In this document: positions 7,376 to 16,402 of the stretch, piece after piece
Layout of the letters: each line of letters opens with the position of its first letter
Position numbering within the stretch: position 1 is the first letter of the stretch
Assembly: GCA_038064375.1 (NCBI GenBank)
Contig: JBBTTF010000001.1
Location: forward strand, 496,001 to 560,000
Length of the DNA stretch: 64,000 nucleotides
Reading direction: 5' to 3'
Source of the DNA: JBBTTE01 sp038064375
GTDB taxonomy: Bacteria > Patescibacteriota > Saccharimonadia > Saccharimonadales > UBA4665
Program-made: the position numbers and the translations under genes
The notes under the pieces: model-generated
Told to the model about the DNA's origin: nothing
Databases searched by the model: none
What the model saw: the letters and a program-made list of their open reading frames with translations, nothing else

Positions 7376-9955
7376 CTAAGCTTTTTTGAGCCAATCTTTG
7401 ACTGGTTGTTCGTTGGCCTCACGCCAAGCGACGCGGCTGGTAATCTCTTGCTCGCCAAGGGTGATGTTGCGAGCTAGCGCAACGGCTGAGCGCTTATCAT
7501 CGAAGAATTCTTGGAACTTCTCTAGCTCCTCAGTATGACTAAATACGCTACCGGCAAACCGCGGGAAGTGGTCATAGTTTTTGTCGCTACCAAACTCTTG
7601 CACGATCCATGACCAGTTATCAACCATCCATTGCCAAGCGGCGGCGCGGCTGTGGCGGTTGCGTAGCAGCCATGCGTACCAGTGCAGTAAGTCTTGGCGA
7701 CGGATAACTTCGCCGTTTAGAAGGGCGATCAGTTGAGTGTAGCGGCTGGCGGCTTTGGTTCCTGTCAGGGCGCTGGCAACTTCGTCCTTTTCGTCGGCAC
7801 CAATTGACGAGGTATAAAGATTCAGTAGTTTGCTAAAGTCTTCGTCGCTGCCATATCGTGAACCAATGTAATATACAACGCTGCGAATGCTAGCCGACAG
7901 ATCGCTAGGCACGGAGAAGGCAGCAAATCGCTTGAGACCCTCGTCAATTACGGCCGGTAATTTGGATCCAGCAGCTAATGCATAGATCAGGCCACGCAAG
8001 CGAAGCGTCATTGCGTCATCAGTTGGCTTGTCATCCCAGCCGAGCTCCTCGACCAAAGGTGCTACAAGTTTTTGAACCATTGAGTCAATCTTGGCTTCGC
8101 TGGCTTCGTCGCCATCAACTAGACGACGGACTTCAGCAATACTCATGGCAATCATTCCCCAGACATTTTCTTCGGTTTCGCCTTCGTATGCAGCCAGCAG
8201 TTCAAGCAACTCTACGGTTGTACTGACGCCACCGCGTTGCAACAACAGATAATTATCTAGCATAAGTAAGCGGTCGATGGTACTGATTTGGCCATTCTTA
8301 AGTGCGGCTAGAATCTGCAGCATATGTAGATCATTAGAATAGTAAGGCAAGAAGTAACTCTGGCCATCGTGGTTGAGAAGCAATGGCATGTCGGGTTTGG
8401 CGAGAAGCTTGAGCTCGTCACTAGATTTAGTAAGAACGGATGCGCTTAACTCCTGAGTGCTGGCGAGCGGCACCTGCCATGGCTCAGCAGTCTTGGCTAC
8501 GGACTTAGGGTCGCTTAGGAAGCGCTTTTGGCTCAGGCTTAGTGCGTCGGTGCCCGGCTGCCAATTAACATCAACTAGTGGGTAACCAGGGCGCTCCAGC
8601 CAACCATCCATGAAAGCAGCTATGTCTTGGCCGCTGGCTTCGCTAAGAGCTTCCCAGAGATCTTTGGCTTGAGTGTTGCCGTACTGATGCTTGATAAAGT
8701 AGGCGTTAAGACCTTGACGGAAGGCTTTGTCACCGATGTGATGCATTAACATGTGCAGTAGTGAGCCACCTTTAGCGTAGACGATTGACGGATCAAAAAG
8801 GGTGCTGATTTCGTCTGGGTGACGAACTTCGCAGTGAACGGCCTGAACGTCTTCGATGCTGTCGCGGCGCTTGGCGCTGACGGTTTCGTGACCGACAAAC
8901 TGTTCCCAAACTTTCCACTCCGGATAAATGGCGTCGACAGACAAGTATTCCATCATGTTGGCGAAGCTTTCGTTGAGCCATAGGTCATCCCACCATTTCA
9001 TAGTGACAAGATTGCCAAACCACTGGTGACTTAGCTCGTGAGCGACAACTAGGGCGCAGATCTGGCGCGACTCGATGCTCGAGGACTTCTCGTCAACTAA
9101 CATCACTGATTCGCGGTAAGTGATCAAGCCCCAGTTCTCCATGGCGCCGACGCTGAAGTCGGGCAGAGCAACCATATCAAGCTTAGGCAACGGGTAGGCC
9201 ACGCCAAAGTAGTCCTCGAAGAACTCAAGACATTTGACAGCAACTTCAACACTAAAGGTTGTGAGCTCGACGTTATCTGGCGTTGCGTAACACTTAACTA
9301 CGGTGCCGTTTTTGGTTTTGCCTTCTTTGTAGCCAAGTTCGCCGCAGACGAAAGCCAATAAGTAAGCCGACATCTTGGGTGTTGTCTCAAAGCTGGTGAC
9401 AAGCTTGTCACCTTCGGTTTTTTGAGTCTTGATCGGGGTGTTGCCTAGGGCTGTTTCGCCAGCTGGTGTTGATACGGTTAGGTCGAAGGTGGCTTTGGAT
9501 TCCGGTTCGTCAACACAAGGGAAGGCTTCGCGGGCGTGGTGACTCTCAAACTGAGTGGCAATAAGCTTTTTGCCCTTACCGTCGTGCTCAAAGACACACG
9601 GGTAAATGCCGTGCATCGGGCGGGTGATATCGCTCGCAAATTCTAGCTCAAGCGTATAGTCGGCTGGATAGAGCATCTCATCGGCGTGAAGGCGTACTTC
9701 GTCATAGCTGTCTTGATTGTTGATTCGTGCAACCTCAATCTCCTTGTCGCCCTTTTTGTCATGCTTTGTGATCGTGGCTTTGGTTATTTTTAGGTCTTTT
9801 TGGTGAAGGGTGATGCGTTGCGATGGGCGGCCAACCTTTTTGCCGCGAATCGTTACACTGCCGGCAAAGGTCATCCCCTCGCGGTCAACATTAAGGTTTA
9901 AATCATAATTCTCTGGCTGGAACTGCTCGAACAGCCTTGCGACGTTTTTGCTCAT
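7376..9955 (-). CDS. pepN: M1-family aminopeptidase (PepN/ERAP-like)
   Basis: 859-residue zinc aminopeptidase that releases N-terminal amino acids from peptides, useful to a cell that imports rather than makes amino acids. Seen: the exopeptidase motif VGAMENWGL near residue 270 and the zinc site VVAHELSHQWFGN with the second glutamate in WLNESFA near 305-330. An ERAP1-type C-terminal helical domain follows. I chose the ATG at 9955 rather than one 90 bases upstream, because minus-strand TACAAT ends nine bases before 9955. No signal peptide, so it is cytoplasmic. Confidence 0.93.
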   Translation of the reverse strand: MSKNVARLFEQFQPENYDLNLNVDREGMTFAGSVTIRGKKVGRPSQRITLHQKDLKITKATITKHDKKGDKEIEVARINNQDSYDEVRLHADEMLYPADYTLELEFASDITRPMHGIYPCVFEHDGKGKKLIATQFESHHAREAFPCVDEPESKATFDLTVSTPAGETALGNTPIKTQKTEGDKLVTSFETTPKMSAYLLAFVCGELGYKEGKTKNGTVVKCYATPDNVELTTFSVEVAVKCLEFFEDYFGVAYPLPKLDMVALPDFSVGAMENWGLITYRESVMLVDEKSSSIESRQICALVVAHELSHQWFGNLVTMKWWDDLWLNESFANMMEYLSVDAIYPEWKVWEQFVGHETVSAKRRDSIEDVQAVHCEVRHPDEISTLFDPSIVYAKGGSLLHMLMHHIGDKAFRQGLNAYFIKHQYGNTQAKDLWEALSEASGQDIAAFMDGWLERPGYPLVDVNWQPGTDALSLSQKRFLSDPKSVAKTAEPWQVPLASTQELSASVLTKSSDELKLLAKPDMPLLLNHDGQSYFLPYYSNDLHMLQILAALKNGQISTIDRLLMLDNYLLLQRGGVSTTVELLELLAAYEGETEENVWGMIAMSIAEVRRLVDGDEASEAKIDSMVQKLVAPLVEELGWDDKPTDDAMTLRLRGLIYALAAGSKLPAVIDEGLKRFAAFSVPSDLSASIRSVVYYIGSRYGSDEDFSKLLNLYTSSIGADEKDEVASALTGTKAASRYTQLIALLNGEVIRRQDLLHWYAWLLRNRHSRAAAWQWMVDNWSWIVQEFGSDKNYDHFPRFAGSVFSHTEELEKFQEFFDDKRSAVALARNITLGEQEITSRVAWREANEQPVKDWLKKA

Positions 9956-9964
9956 ATAACAACT

Positions 9965-9970
9965 ATTGTA
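9965..9970 (-). promoter_or_regulatory. -10 box of the M1 aminopeptidase gene
   Basis: Minus-strand TACAAT, nine bases before the chosen ATG at 9955. It lies inside the longer upstream reading frame and so argues against the upstream start. Confidence 0.5.
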
Positions 9971-10007
9971 GCGTACAAATAACTGATTAGTATGTTGTAA
10001 CTTTGAG

Positions 10008-10448
10008 CTAGTCGGCAGGATTGTCCGCGACGACGAAGCCTTCATTAGGCAGAAAGTCGATGTTTAGGCCTCCAAGTTGGGCGGAATTTTGCTCAACTTT
10101 GGATGATGCCGACAGCTTTCCTGCAGGCGCGTCCATAAAATCAAACACTAATCTATCTGATGGCTGGACATCAGCAGCTTCGCACTCTCGGAAACGCCCA
10201 AGGAGACCGCGTCGTACGCCCTCGAGTGACATACGTCTACTTATCAAAGCTTGTGCGACATAGGCTGGGCTGAACTCAAAAGCTGTCGTCTCTCCGCTCT
10301 CGTCGATAATATAGTATTGCTTGATAGAGTCAGCACCACCATTCTTGCCTGACATGGCTTGTATAACCGTCTTGCCAGTTGCAAGCGCTTCTTTTAGCTC
10401 GTCTGCAACTTCGCCCCTATTAGCTATTGATTCGGTCCGGCCAATCAT
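10008..10448 (-). CDS. hypothetical protein
   Basis: 146 residues, no membrane segment or signal peptide, no family recognised. Two regions can be seen: residues 10-70 (charged; includes YYIIDESGETTAFEFS, likely a beta strand pair) and a C-terminal part with several glycine/aspartate turns. It is transcribed away from the GNAT gene at 10568. A palindrome directly abuts its start codon and may be an operator. Confidence 0.5.
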   Translation of the reverse strand: MIGRTESIANRGEVADELKEALATGKTVIQAMSGKNGGADSIKQYYIIDESGETTAFEFSPAYVAQALISRRMSLEGVRRGLLGRFRECEAADVQPSDRLVFDFMDAPAGKLSASSKVEQNSAQLGGLNIDFLPNEGFVVADNPAD

Positions 10449-10476
10449 ATTAATTAAAGCCTATCACTTAATTAAT
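10449..10476. promoter_or_regulatory. AT-rich palindrome at a divergent gene start
   Basis: ATTAATTAA and TTAATTAAT arms separated by ten bases, touching the ATG of the minus-strand gene at 10448. Could be an operator or an mRNA hairpin that covers the start. Function unknown. Confidence 0.35.
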
Positions 10477-10529
10477 GGAAGCAAAAGGATTTGGTGTGGT
10501 ATGTCGCTAAGCCGACAGGAGTCGAGTAG

Positions 10530-10558
10530 TTGATAATATCGATAGAGTATGTTATAAT
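10530..10558 (+). promoter_or_regulatory. promoter of the GNAT gene
   Basis: TTGATA (10530-10535), a 17-base spacer, TATAAT (10553-10558) preceded by TGT (extended -10). The start codon follows nine bases later, with no Shine-Dalgarno sequence. Confidence 0.7.
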
Positions 10559-10567
10559 ACTACGGTA

Positions 10568-11005
10568 ATGACAAGTGAAATTAAGATAAGTCAGCTAGTT
10601 TTACCCGAGCAAAAAGATCTAGCGCGGGACGTCGCCGAGTTAGTGTACACGGAAGTTAGCAGAATGGAATTTAAACCGAATATGTTTGGCAAGTTCCTAA
10701 AATACATACGGGGCGATATTGTGATTGTCGCGCAGGACAGTAACGACTTACTGGTGGCAGCGGGTATTGCCACGCCTCCTGAGACACCTAGATCAAAGGA
10801 TGCGTATATAGCTGACTTAGCTACTGTACAGTCGCATCGTGACAGGGGTGTTGGACGCATGGTAGTTGGCGAGTTAGAGCGGGTGGCTGAGTCAATGGGC
10901 GCCGAAATGACTACCGTCTTGCCTTTGCCGGCTTCAATTGGCTTCTATAGCAGGCTTGGATATGAGAAGTACGGCGAGGGGATGATGGCCAAAAGGCTCA
11001 GTTGA
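10568..11005 (+). CDS. GNAT-family N-acetyltransferase
   Basis: 145 residues, one Gcn5-related acetyltransferase domain using acetyl-CoA; substrate unknown. Motif A is DLATVQSHRDRGVGRMVVGE (residues about 79-98), with the R-x-x-G-x-G-style pyrophosphate loop in RDRGVGR. Motif B follows (IGFYSRLGYEKYGEG near 124). The promoter ends nine bases before the ATG. The TGA stop overlaps the -35 box of the nusA promoter. Confidence 0.8.
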   Translation: MTSEIKISQLVLPEQKDLARDVAELVYTEVSRMEFKPNMFGKFLKYIRGDIVIVAQDSNDLLVAAGIATPPETPRSKDAYIADLATVQSHRDRGVGRMVVGELERVAESMGAEMTTVLPLPASIGFYSRLGYEKYGEGMMAKRLS

Positions 11006-11030
11006 CTTCCTAGACAGCCTAACCTATAAT
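11002..11030 (+). promoter_or_regulatory. nusA promoter
   Basis: TTGACT (11002-11007), exactly 17 bases, TATAAT (11025-11030). It overlaps the end of the GNAT gene. Expected transcription start is near 11037, just before the terminator-like hairpin at 11044. Confidence 0.7.
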
Positions 11031-11043
11031 CAAGGGTAGATCC

Positions 11044-11065
11044 GGCCGAAGTGGTCGGCTTTTTT
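11044..11065 (+). terminator. intrinsic terminator-like hairpin in the nusA leader
   Basis: GCCGA and TCGGC arms around an AGTGG loop, followed by six T. It can end the GNAT transcript, but it also lies about eight bases downstream of the predicted nusA transcription start, so it may act as an attenuator of nusA. Confidence 0.7.
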
Positions 11066-11121
11066 AATTCCAGAAGACTTAAAAATGAATCTTAAGAATC
11101 TCATAAGAAAGGATTAACATC

Positions 11122-12360
11122 ATGGACTTAGACATGAAACAATTGGTCGTTGCTATTCGCACGATCGCAGAAGAAAAGAACCTACCAGAAGACGTAGTAC
11201 AAGAAGTAGTCGAGCAGGCGCTAGCTGCTGCTTACAAGCGTGATTATGGAGACCGCGAGCAAGAGATTCGCGTTAGCATGAACCTCAACACTGGTGACGT
11301 TGACGCTTACATCACTAAAGAAATCGTCGAGACTGTCGAGCACCCAGCCTACGAGATCAGCTTAAGCGAGGCTCAGACTCGCCGCAAGAACTCTAAGGTT
11401 GGTGAGACTATAGAAGTTCACGAAAAGGCTGAGACCTTTGGTCGTGTAGCTGCCCAGACTGCCAAGCAAGTTATCTTGCAGCGTCTACGTGAAGCTGAGC
11501 GCGAGATCATCCTGACTGAGTACGAAGACAAAATCGGTACTGTTATTAACGCTACTGTCGCTCGTGTCGAAGGCAACATTACTCGTATTGATCTTGGCAA
11601 AGCACAAGGTATCATGCCTCGCAGCGAACAGATTCAGGGCGAACGTTACTACCCCGGTCAACGTCTCAAAGTTTTCCTTAAAGATGTTGAGCGTGGCTTC
11701 CGCGGTCCACAGCTAGTTGTTAGTCGTGGCAACAAAGAGTTTATTGAATGGCTATTCCGTGGTGAAGTTCCTGAGATGGAAAGTGGCGCCGTCGAGATCA
11801 AGGGTATCGCTCGTGAAGCCGGTGTTCGTAGCAAGATCGCAGTTGCAAGCAACGTCCCCGGTGTCGACCCTGTCGGTACATTCGTTGGTGGACACGGTAC
11901 TCGTGTTAACGCAGTTGTTGGTGAAGTCGGCGAACAAGAGAAGATCGACATCATTGTCTGGGCTGAGAAGCCAGTCGACTACATTACTGCCGCACTTAGC
12001 CCTACCAAGGTCACTGAAGTTGTAATTGATGAGAAGAACCAAAAAGCTCGCGTCATAGTTCCTGAAGACCAGCTCAGCATCGCAATCGGTAAGAGCGGTC
12101 AGAACGTCCGACTCGCTAGCAAGCTAACTGGCTACGAACTTGATATCGAAGCTGAGCGCGTGTCTGCTGTCGCAGAAGACTCAGAAGCTCCAGCACCTGC
12201 AGCCGCCGCGCCAACTGAAGCACCTGCCGCACAACCAGCCAGCAACGAGCCTCAAGAGGGCAAGATCGAAACTACAGAACTACCTAAGCAGCCTAAGCTA
12301 AAGCGTAAGAACGAGCTCGAGAGCTCACTGCTCGAAGCAATCGAAGAACACGGCGAGTAA
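11122..12360 (+). CDS. nusA: transcription termination/antitermination factor NusA
   Basis: 412-residue RNA polymerase-binding factor that modulates pausing and termination. Domains in order: N-terminal RNAP-binding domain (1-130), S1 domain (about 135-200), KH1 and KH2 (about 225-345; IAIGKSGQNVRLASKLTGYE is the KH2 GxxG loop). An Ala/Pro/Glu-rich linker and charged tail end the protein. The usual upstream rimP gene is absent, as are the acidic repeats of the E. coli protein. A Shine-Dalgarno AAAGGA precedes the ATG. The leader contains a terminator-like hairpin. Confidence 0.95.
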   Translation: MDLDMKQLVVAIRTIAEEKNLPEDVVQEVVEQALAAAYKRDYGDREQEIRVSMNLNTGDVDAYITKEIVETVEHPAYEISLSEAQTRRKNSKVGETIEVHEKAETFGRVAAQTAKQVILQRLREAEREIILTEYEDKIGTVINATVARVEGNITRIDLGKAQGIMPRSEQIQGERYYPGQRLKVFLKDVERGFRGPQLVVSRGNKEFIEWLFRGEVPEMESGAVEIKGIAREAGVRSKIAVASNVPGVDPVGTFVGGHGTRVNAVVGEVGEQEKIDIIVWAEKPVDYITAALSPTKVTEVVIDEKNQKARVIVPEDQLSIAIGKSGQNVRLASKLTGYELDIEAERVSAVAEDSEAPAPAAAAPTEAPAAQPASNEPQEGKIETTELPKQPKLKRKNELESSLLEAIEEHGE

Positions 12361-12389
12361 AAACCCAACTTAGCTCAAAGGAAAAAGTT

Positions 12390-12755
12390 ATGTCCTCACG
12401 AGGTTTCAGCGGACCAGAAACAGCATATCTTAACGGTCGTGTACCGGAGACATGTGGTGATTGCGGAGACGACACGATCTATCCAGTCGATGGTAGCTGG
12501 CAAACACTGGGTAGATACGGTGCGCCACAGCAGCGGGTATTTAAGGTTTTGCTGACATGTCCAAACTGCGAAGAGGACAAAGAGCCGGTGGTCTTGGACA
12601 CTCCAAGTCAGAAGGAGTTTACTCGGGTAATGCTCGAACGCAAAGAAAAGGTCAGATACTTATACAGCGCTCTTGTCTCATATAACACCAGTCTTGATTT
12701 TGAAATGCTCGGCGATGCGATACAGAGCGGCGATATTCTCCCCGAGGACTTCTAG
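12390..12755 (+). CDS. hypothetical zinc-ribbon protein
   Basis: 121 residues. Cysteine pairs CGDCG (near residue 17) and CPNCE (near 56) are spaced like a zinc ribbon, with a predicted beta hairpin between them. The C-terminal half is helical and acidic. No specific family recognised. It follows nusA by 29 bases with the Shine-Dalgarno AAAGGAAAAA, so it is probably cotranscribed with nusA. Confidence 0.6.
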   Translation: MSSRGFSGPETAYLNGRVPETCGDCGDDTIYPVDGSWQTLGRYGAPQQRVFKVLLTCPNCEEDKEPVVLDTPSQKEFTRVMLERKEKVRYLYSALVSYNTSLDFEMLGDAIQSGDILPEDF

Positions 12756-12769
12756 CCTAGAGAAGTTAA

Positions 12770-12806
12770 TTAGCACTCTTGACGTTAGAGTGCCAAGTGC
12801 TATTAT
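12770..12806 (+). promoter_or_regulatory. CIRCE operator (HrcA site) overlapping the clpC promoter
   Basis: TTAGCACTC, nine bases, GAGTGCCAA (12770-12796): a one-mismatch match to the CIRCE consensus (TTAGCACTC-N9-GAGTGCTAA), the binding site of the heat-shock repressor HrcA. A -35-like TTGACG lies inside the CIRCE spacer, and TGC-TATTAT (12801-12806) is the -10, so repressor binding would block polymerase directly. Confidence 0.88.
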
Positions 12807-12846
12807 GGATATAGGCAATAACGTCGCATAATAAAGACGAACACTT

Positions 12847-15354
12847 ATGCCATCGAAGGAGAATTGCCAAGCTATGATGCCTAACTCACCAGACTTTCAA
12901 GAGTTCCTCAACCACCTGACTAACAACGCGCTTCAGAGCCTGAAGCACGCTGATGCTATTGCGCGCAGTTTTGGCAGTGCCTACGTTGGTACTGAGCACT
13001 TGCTACTTGGAATTTTGGCTCAGGACGGCAGTATGGGCGCCAAAGTTTTGGAAGGCGCTGGCGTTACTCTCGATCGAGCCCGTATCGCACTTAACGTTGC
13101 TCCGAAGACGTTAGTTATCAATGTTGGTGCAAAAGGTCTTAGCGAGACAGCCAAGCTTACCCTTAAAATGGCTTATGATATTGCCCAAGATTATTCACAA
13201 GATTACTGCGGCACTGAGCACATTCTTCACAGCATTCTTTCTCAGAAGAATGCCCGTGCAACAATTTTACTAAGAGATATGAACATCAACGTCGATGGCC
13301 TAACTAGCGAGCTGGAGCAGTTCTTGAGTCGTCAGCAGTACGAAGAGCAAGAGCAGGGTGTCGATGGACAGCGTCGTGGTAAAAAGCCTAGCAAAAAGTC
13401 TGCGCTTGAGTTCTTTGGCACGGACCTGACTTTAGAGGCGCGCCAAGGCAAGCTGGATCCAGTCGTGGGCCGTGATAACCAGATCCGCCGCGTGATCACT
13501 ATTCTTAATCGACGTACTAAGAACAATCCTGTATTGATTGGTGAGCCGGGCGTTGGTAAGACGGCGATTGTAGAGGGCTTAGCTCAACGCATTATCGCCG
13601 AAGACGTTCCTGATAGCTTGCTTGATAAAAGAATCATTACCCTAGACCTCGCTGGCATGATTGCTGGCACAAAGTATCGTGGTGAGTTTGAGGAGCGTCT
13701 TAAGAAGGTGATCGCCGAGCTCGAAAAAGAGAGCAAGGCTATCGTGTTTATTGATGAACTTCACCTAATTGTTGGTGCTGGTGCGGCAGAAGGCGCGATG
13801 GACGCCGGCAACATTCTTAAGCCAGCTCTGGCGCGTGGCAAAATTCAATTAATTGGCGCCACTACCACTGTCGAATATACCAAGTACATCGAGAAGGACG
13901 CCGCTTTGGAGCGACGCTTCCAGCCAATTCAAGTTCCTGAGACCAACCCAAGCGAAACACTGGCAATTCTTAAGGGTCTACGTGGACACTATGAGAAGTT
14001 CCATGGCGTAAATCTTAGTGACGAGGTCTTAGAAGACGCCGTCACGCTGGCAAAGCGCTATATCAATGATCGCTTTATGCCGGACAAGGCTATCGACCTA
14101 ATTGATGAGACGGCTGCGCACCTACGTGTTGATAAGGGGAAAACTAGCCCAGAAGTTCGTGCTCTGCAGAAGGAGCTCAAGCTAGTAAACACCCAGATCG
14201 AAGAGTCTGTTGAGGCTGAAGATTATGAGCGTGCAGCTAAGGCCAAGACCCGCGCTTCGCAGATTAACGAAGAGCTAGCCAACTTGCGCGCCACAACCAA
14301 AAAGGCCAAGCGCCTTAACGTCACCAGCGAGGATCTTGCTGATGTAGTTGCCCGCATGACCGGTGTACCGGTCAAGAAGGTTATTCGTAGCGAAGCCAAG
14401 TATCTTTTGGCGCTGGAGAAGACTCTAGGCAAGTACATTATTGGACAAAGTGAGGCCGTAGAGGCTGTTGCTAAGGCTATTCGCCGTAATCGTAGCGGTA
14501 TTGGTAGTGATAAGCGACCAATTGGTTCATTCATTTTTCTTGGTCCAACGGGTGTAGGTAAGACTGAGTTAGCTCGTGTATTGGCGCGTGAATTCTTTGG
14601 TAGCGAAGACGCTCTGGTTAAGATCGACATGTCAGAGTTTGGTGAGCATCACAATGTGTCACGACTAGTTGGCGCGCCGGCTGGCTATGTTGGCTATGAT
14701 GAAGGGGGTCAGCTAACAGATAAGATTCGTCGCCAACCATACAGTTTGGTGCTGTTTGACGAAATCGAGAAGGCGCATCCAGATGTCTTTAACATGATGC
14801 TTCAAATGCTAGAAGATGGTTATCTAACTGACGCTAAAGGCCGACGCATCGACTTTACCAACACAATTGTCATCATGACTAGCAACGTTGGTGCCGACAA
14901 GCTTCAGAAGGAGGCTAACTTTGGCTTCCACGCTACTAAGGCCAGCGATCTTAAGGACCTAGACTCACTACACGAGAGCAATAAGACCCGTGTTCAGGAC
15001 GAACTCAAGAAGATGATGCGCCCCGAGCTACTCAACCGAATAGACAAGACTATAGTTTTCCGCGCTCTGACCCAAAAGGATATCTACAGGATTATTGATC
15101 TTCAGATTGATGAGCTTAAAGCACGCTTGCAGAGGAAAGGCCTCAGCCTGCAGTTGAGCGCAACCGCTAAGCAATATTTGCTGGAGCACGGCTACGACGC
15201 GCGCAACGGCGTTCGACCACTTAGGCGTTTGATTCAGGACACGATAGAAGACCACTTAGCTCTCGATTTACTCGATGAAAAGTACGAAAAAGGTGATATT
15301 ATTCAGGTAGCCTCCAAGCGCGGCACCCTGTCTTATGCAACCACCAACGAGTAA
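12847..15354 (+). CDS. clpC: ATP-dependent Clp protease ATP-binding subunit ClpC
   Basis: 835-residue Hsp100 unfoldase that feeds substrates to ClpP. Order: Clp N-domain (about 12-150), AAA+ D1 with Walker A GEPGVGKT near 232 and Walker B VFIDELH near 300, a middle domain with a UVR-like segment (IEESVEAEDYERAAKAK near 452), AAA+ D2 with GPTGVGKT near 566, and a C-terminal D2-small domain. An alternative ATG at 12874 lies downstream of AAGGAG with a long 12-base gap. CIRCE in the promoter predicts HrcA control shared with clpP. The gene overlaps the next by 20 bases. Confidence 0.95.
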   Translation: MPSKENCQAMMPNSPDFQEFLNHLTNNALQSLKHADAIARSFGSAYVGTEHLLLGILAQDGSMGAKVLEGAGVTLDRARIALNVAPKTLVINVGAKGLSETAKLTLKMAYDIAQDYSQDYCGTEHILHSILSQKNARATILLRDMNINVDGLTSELEQFLSRQQYEEQEQGVDGQRRGKKPSKKSALEFFGTDLTLEARQGKLDPVVGRDNQIRRVITILNRRTKNNPVLIGEPGVGKTAIVEGLAQRIIAEDVPDSLLDKRIITLDLAGMIAGTKYRGEFEERLKKVIAELEKESKAIVFIDELHLIVGAGAAEGAMDAGNILKPALARGKIQLIGATTTVEYTKYIEKDAALERRFQPIQVPETNPSETLAILKGLRGHYEKFHGVNLSDEVLEDAVTLAKRYINDRFMPDKAIDLIDETAAHLRVDKGKTSPEVRALQKELKLVNTQIEESVEAEDYERAAKAKTRASQINEELANLRATTKKAKRLNVTSEDLADVVARMTGVPVKKVIRSEAKYLLALEKTLGKYIIGQSEAVEAVAKAIRRNRSGIGSDKRPIGSFIFLGPTGVGKTELARVLAREFFGSEDALVKIDMSEFGEHHNVSRLVGAPAGYVGYDEGGQLTDKIRRQPYSLVLFDEIEKAHPDVFNMMLQMLEDGYLTDAKGRRIDFTNTIVIMTSNVGADKLQKEANFGFHATKASDLKDLDSLHESNKTRVQDELKKMMRPELLNRIDKTIVFRALTQKDIYRIIDLQIDELKARLQRKGLSLQLSATAKQYLLEHGYDARNGVRPLRRLIQDTIEDHLALDLLDEKYEKGDIIQVASKRGTLSYATTNE

Positions 15355-16348
15355 AACTTCAAACCGGCCACGACACCCGTTTAGGGGCGTTGTTATGTTG
15401 TCTTTGTGGCTAGCATTGCTGGTATTTGTCGCGGTCAATCGACAAGATGTAATTGACTTGTGGAGATTGAGACAGTACCAAGCGCCTGCAGCAGTTTCTC
15501 AGCTTGCAACCCAAGGTACGATGACCGACTTTGGTCGCAAGGTATTCTATGTAAACGAGCCAAACATTCAAGATAAGACGAGTTTTGCCAAAGAATGTTT
15601 GAGTAGTGATGGCAAGCAAGAGCAGACGATTGTGCTTGGCTGCTATCACAGTAATCAAGCAGGTATTTTCTTGATGAAGGTAACAGACCCAAGGCTTGAT
15701 GGCGTAGAGCAAGTCACAGCAGCTCACGAGATGCTGCACGCGGCGTATGATCGTCTCAGCAGATCAGATAAGTCTAAGGTGGACGCCATGCTGACAAAGT
15801 ACTACAAGCAAGACCTGCGCGACGAACGAATTCTCAAAACCATCGATGCTTACAAGAAAACTGAGCCAAACGACTTGGTCAACGAGATGCACTCCATATT
15901 TGGAACAGAAATTGCTAGCTTGCCAGCCGACCTAGAGGCATACTACAAGCGCTACTTTACTAATCGGTCGCAGGTTGTGGCATTTGCCGCTCAGTATCAG
16001 GCCGAGTTTACATCACGTAAACAGATCGTAGCCGAGGCCGACGCGAGACTAGACGTTCTTAGGCAACAGATTGAGGGCCTAGAGTCTAGTCTTAGGAGTA
16101 GGCAAGCTGCCATTGATGAGCAGAGGGCATCGCTTAACGCACTTAAGGCTAGCGGTGACTTTAGGAGCTATAACGCCGAAGTATCAAGCTACAACGCTCT
16201 TGTTAATGACTACAATGCCGACGTTGCCAGCCTACGAAGTCTTATAGAAGAACACAACGCATTAGTGGCTACTCGTAATGCCGTAGCCCTAGAAGTTAAC
16301 CAGCTATCCAAAGAGCTTAGCAACGATACAACCACAATTAGCCAATAG
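15335..16348 (+). CDS. membrane-anchored protein with HExxH motif and C-terminal coiled coil
   Basis: 337 residues. One N-terminal membrane segment (about 18-37) after a basic start, then an extracytoplasmic domain with TAAHEMLHAAYD near residue 130, an HExxH zinc-metallopeptidase signature. Residues 225-330 are heptad-rich (LRQQIEGLESSLRSRQ and onward), likely a long coiled coil. A CLSS...LGCYH cysteine pair may form a disulfide. The third zinc ligand is not identified and the family is not recognised. It overlaps clpC by 20 bases, suggesting coexpression under CIRCE control. Alternative: a structural envelope protein with a chance HExxH. Confidence 0.55.
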   Translation: MQPPTSKTSNRPRHPFRGVVMLSLWLALLVFVAVNRQDVIDLWRLRQYQAPAAVSQLATQGTMTDFGRKVFYVNEPNIQDKTSFAKECLSSDGKQEQTIVLGCYHSNQAGIFLMKVTDPRLDGVEQVTAAHEMLHAAYDRLSRSDKSKVDAMLTKYYKQDLRDERILKTIDAYKKTEPNDLVNEMHSIFGTEIASLPADLEAYYKRYFTNRSQVVAFAAQYQAEFTSRKQIVAEADARLDVLRQQIEGLESSLRSRQAAIDEQRASLNALKASGDFRSYNAEVSSYNALVNDYNADVASLRSLIEEHNALVATRNAVALEVNQLSKELSNDTTTISQ

Positions 16349-16402
16349 TTCATAAGTACTTAATTTATAGAATGCTAAACTAGTTAGTAACTAGGAGATA
16401 TT

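Noticed and set aside
9956..10045. Upstream ATG (10045) for the M1 aminopeptidase
   Set aside because: The extra 30 residues look unlike the family, and a -10 box lies between that ATG and the one at 9955.
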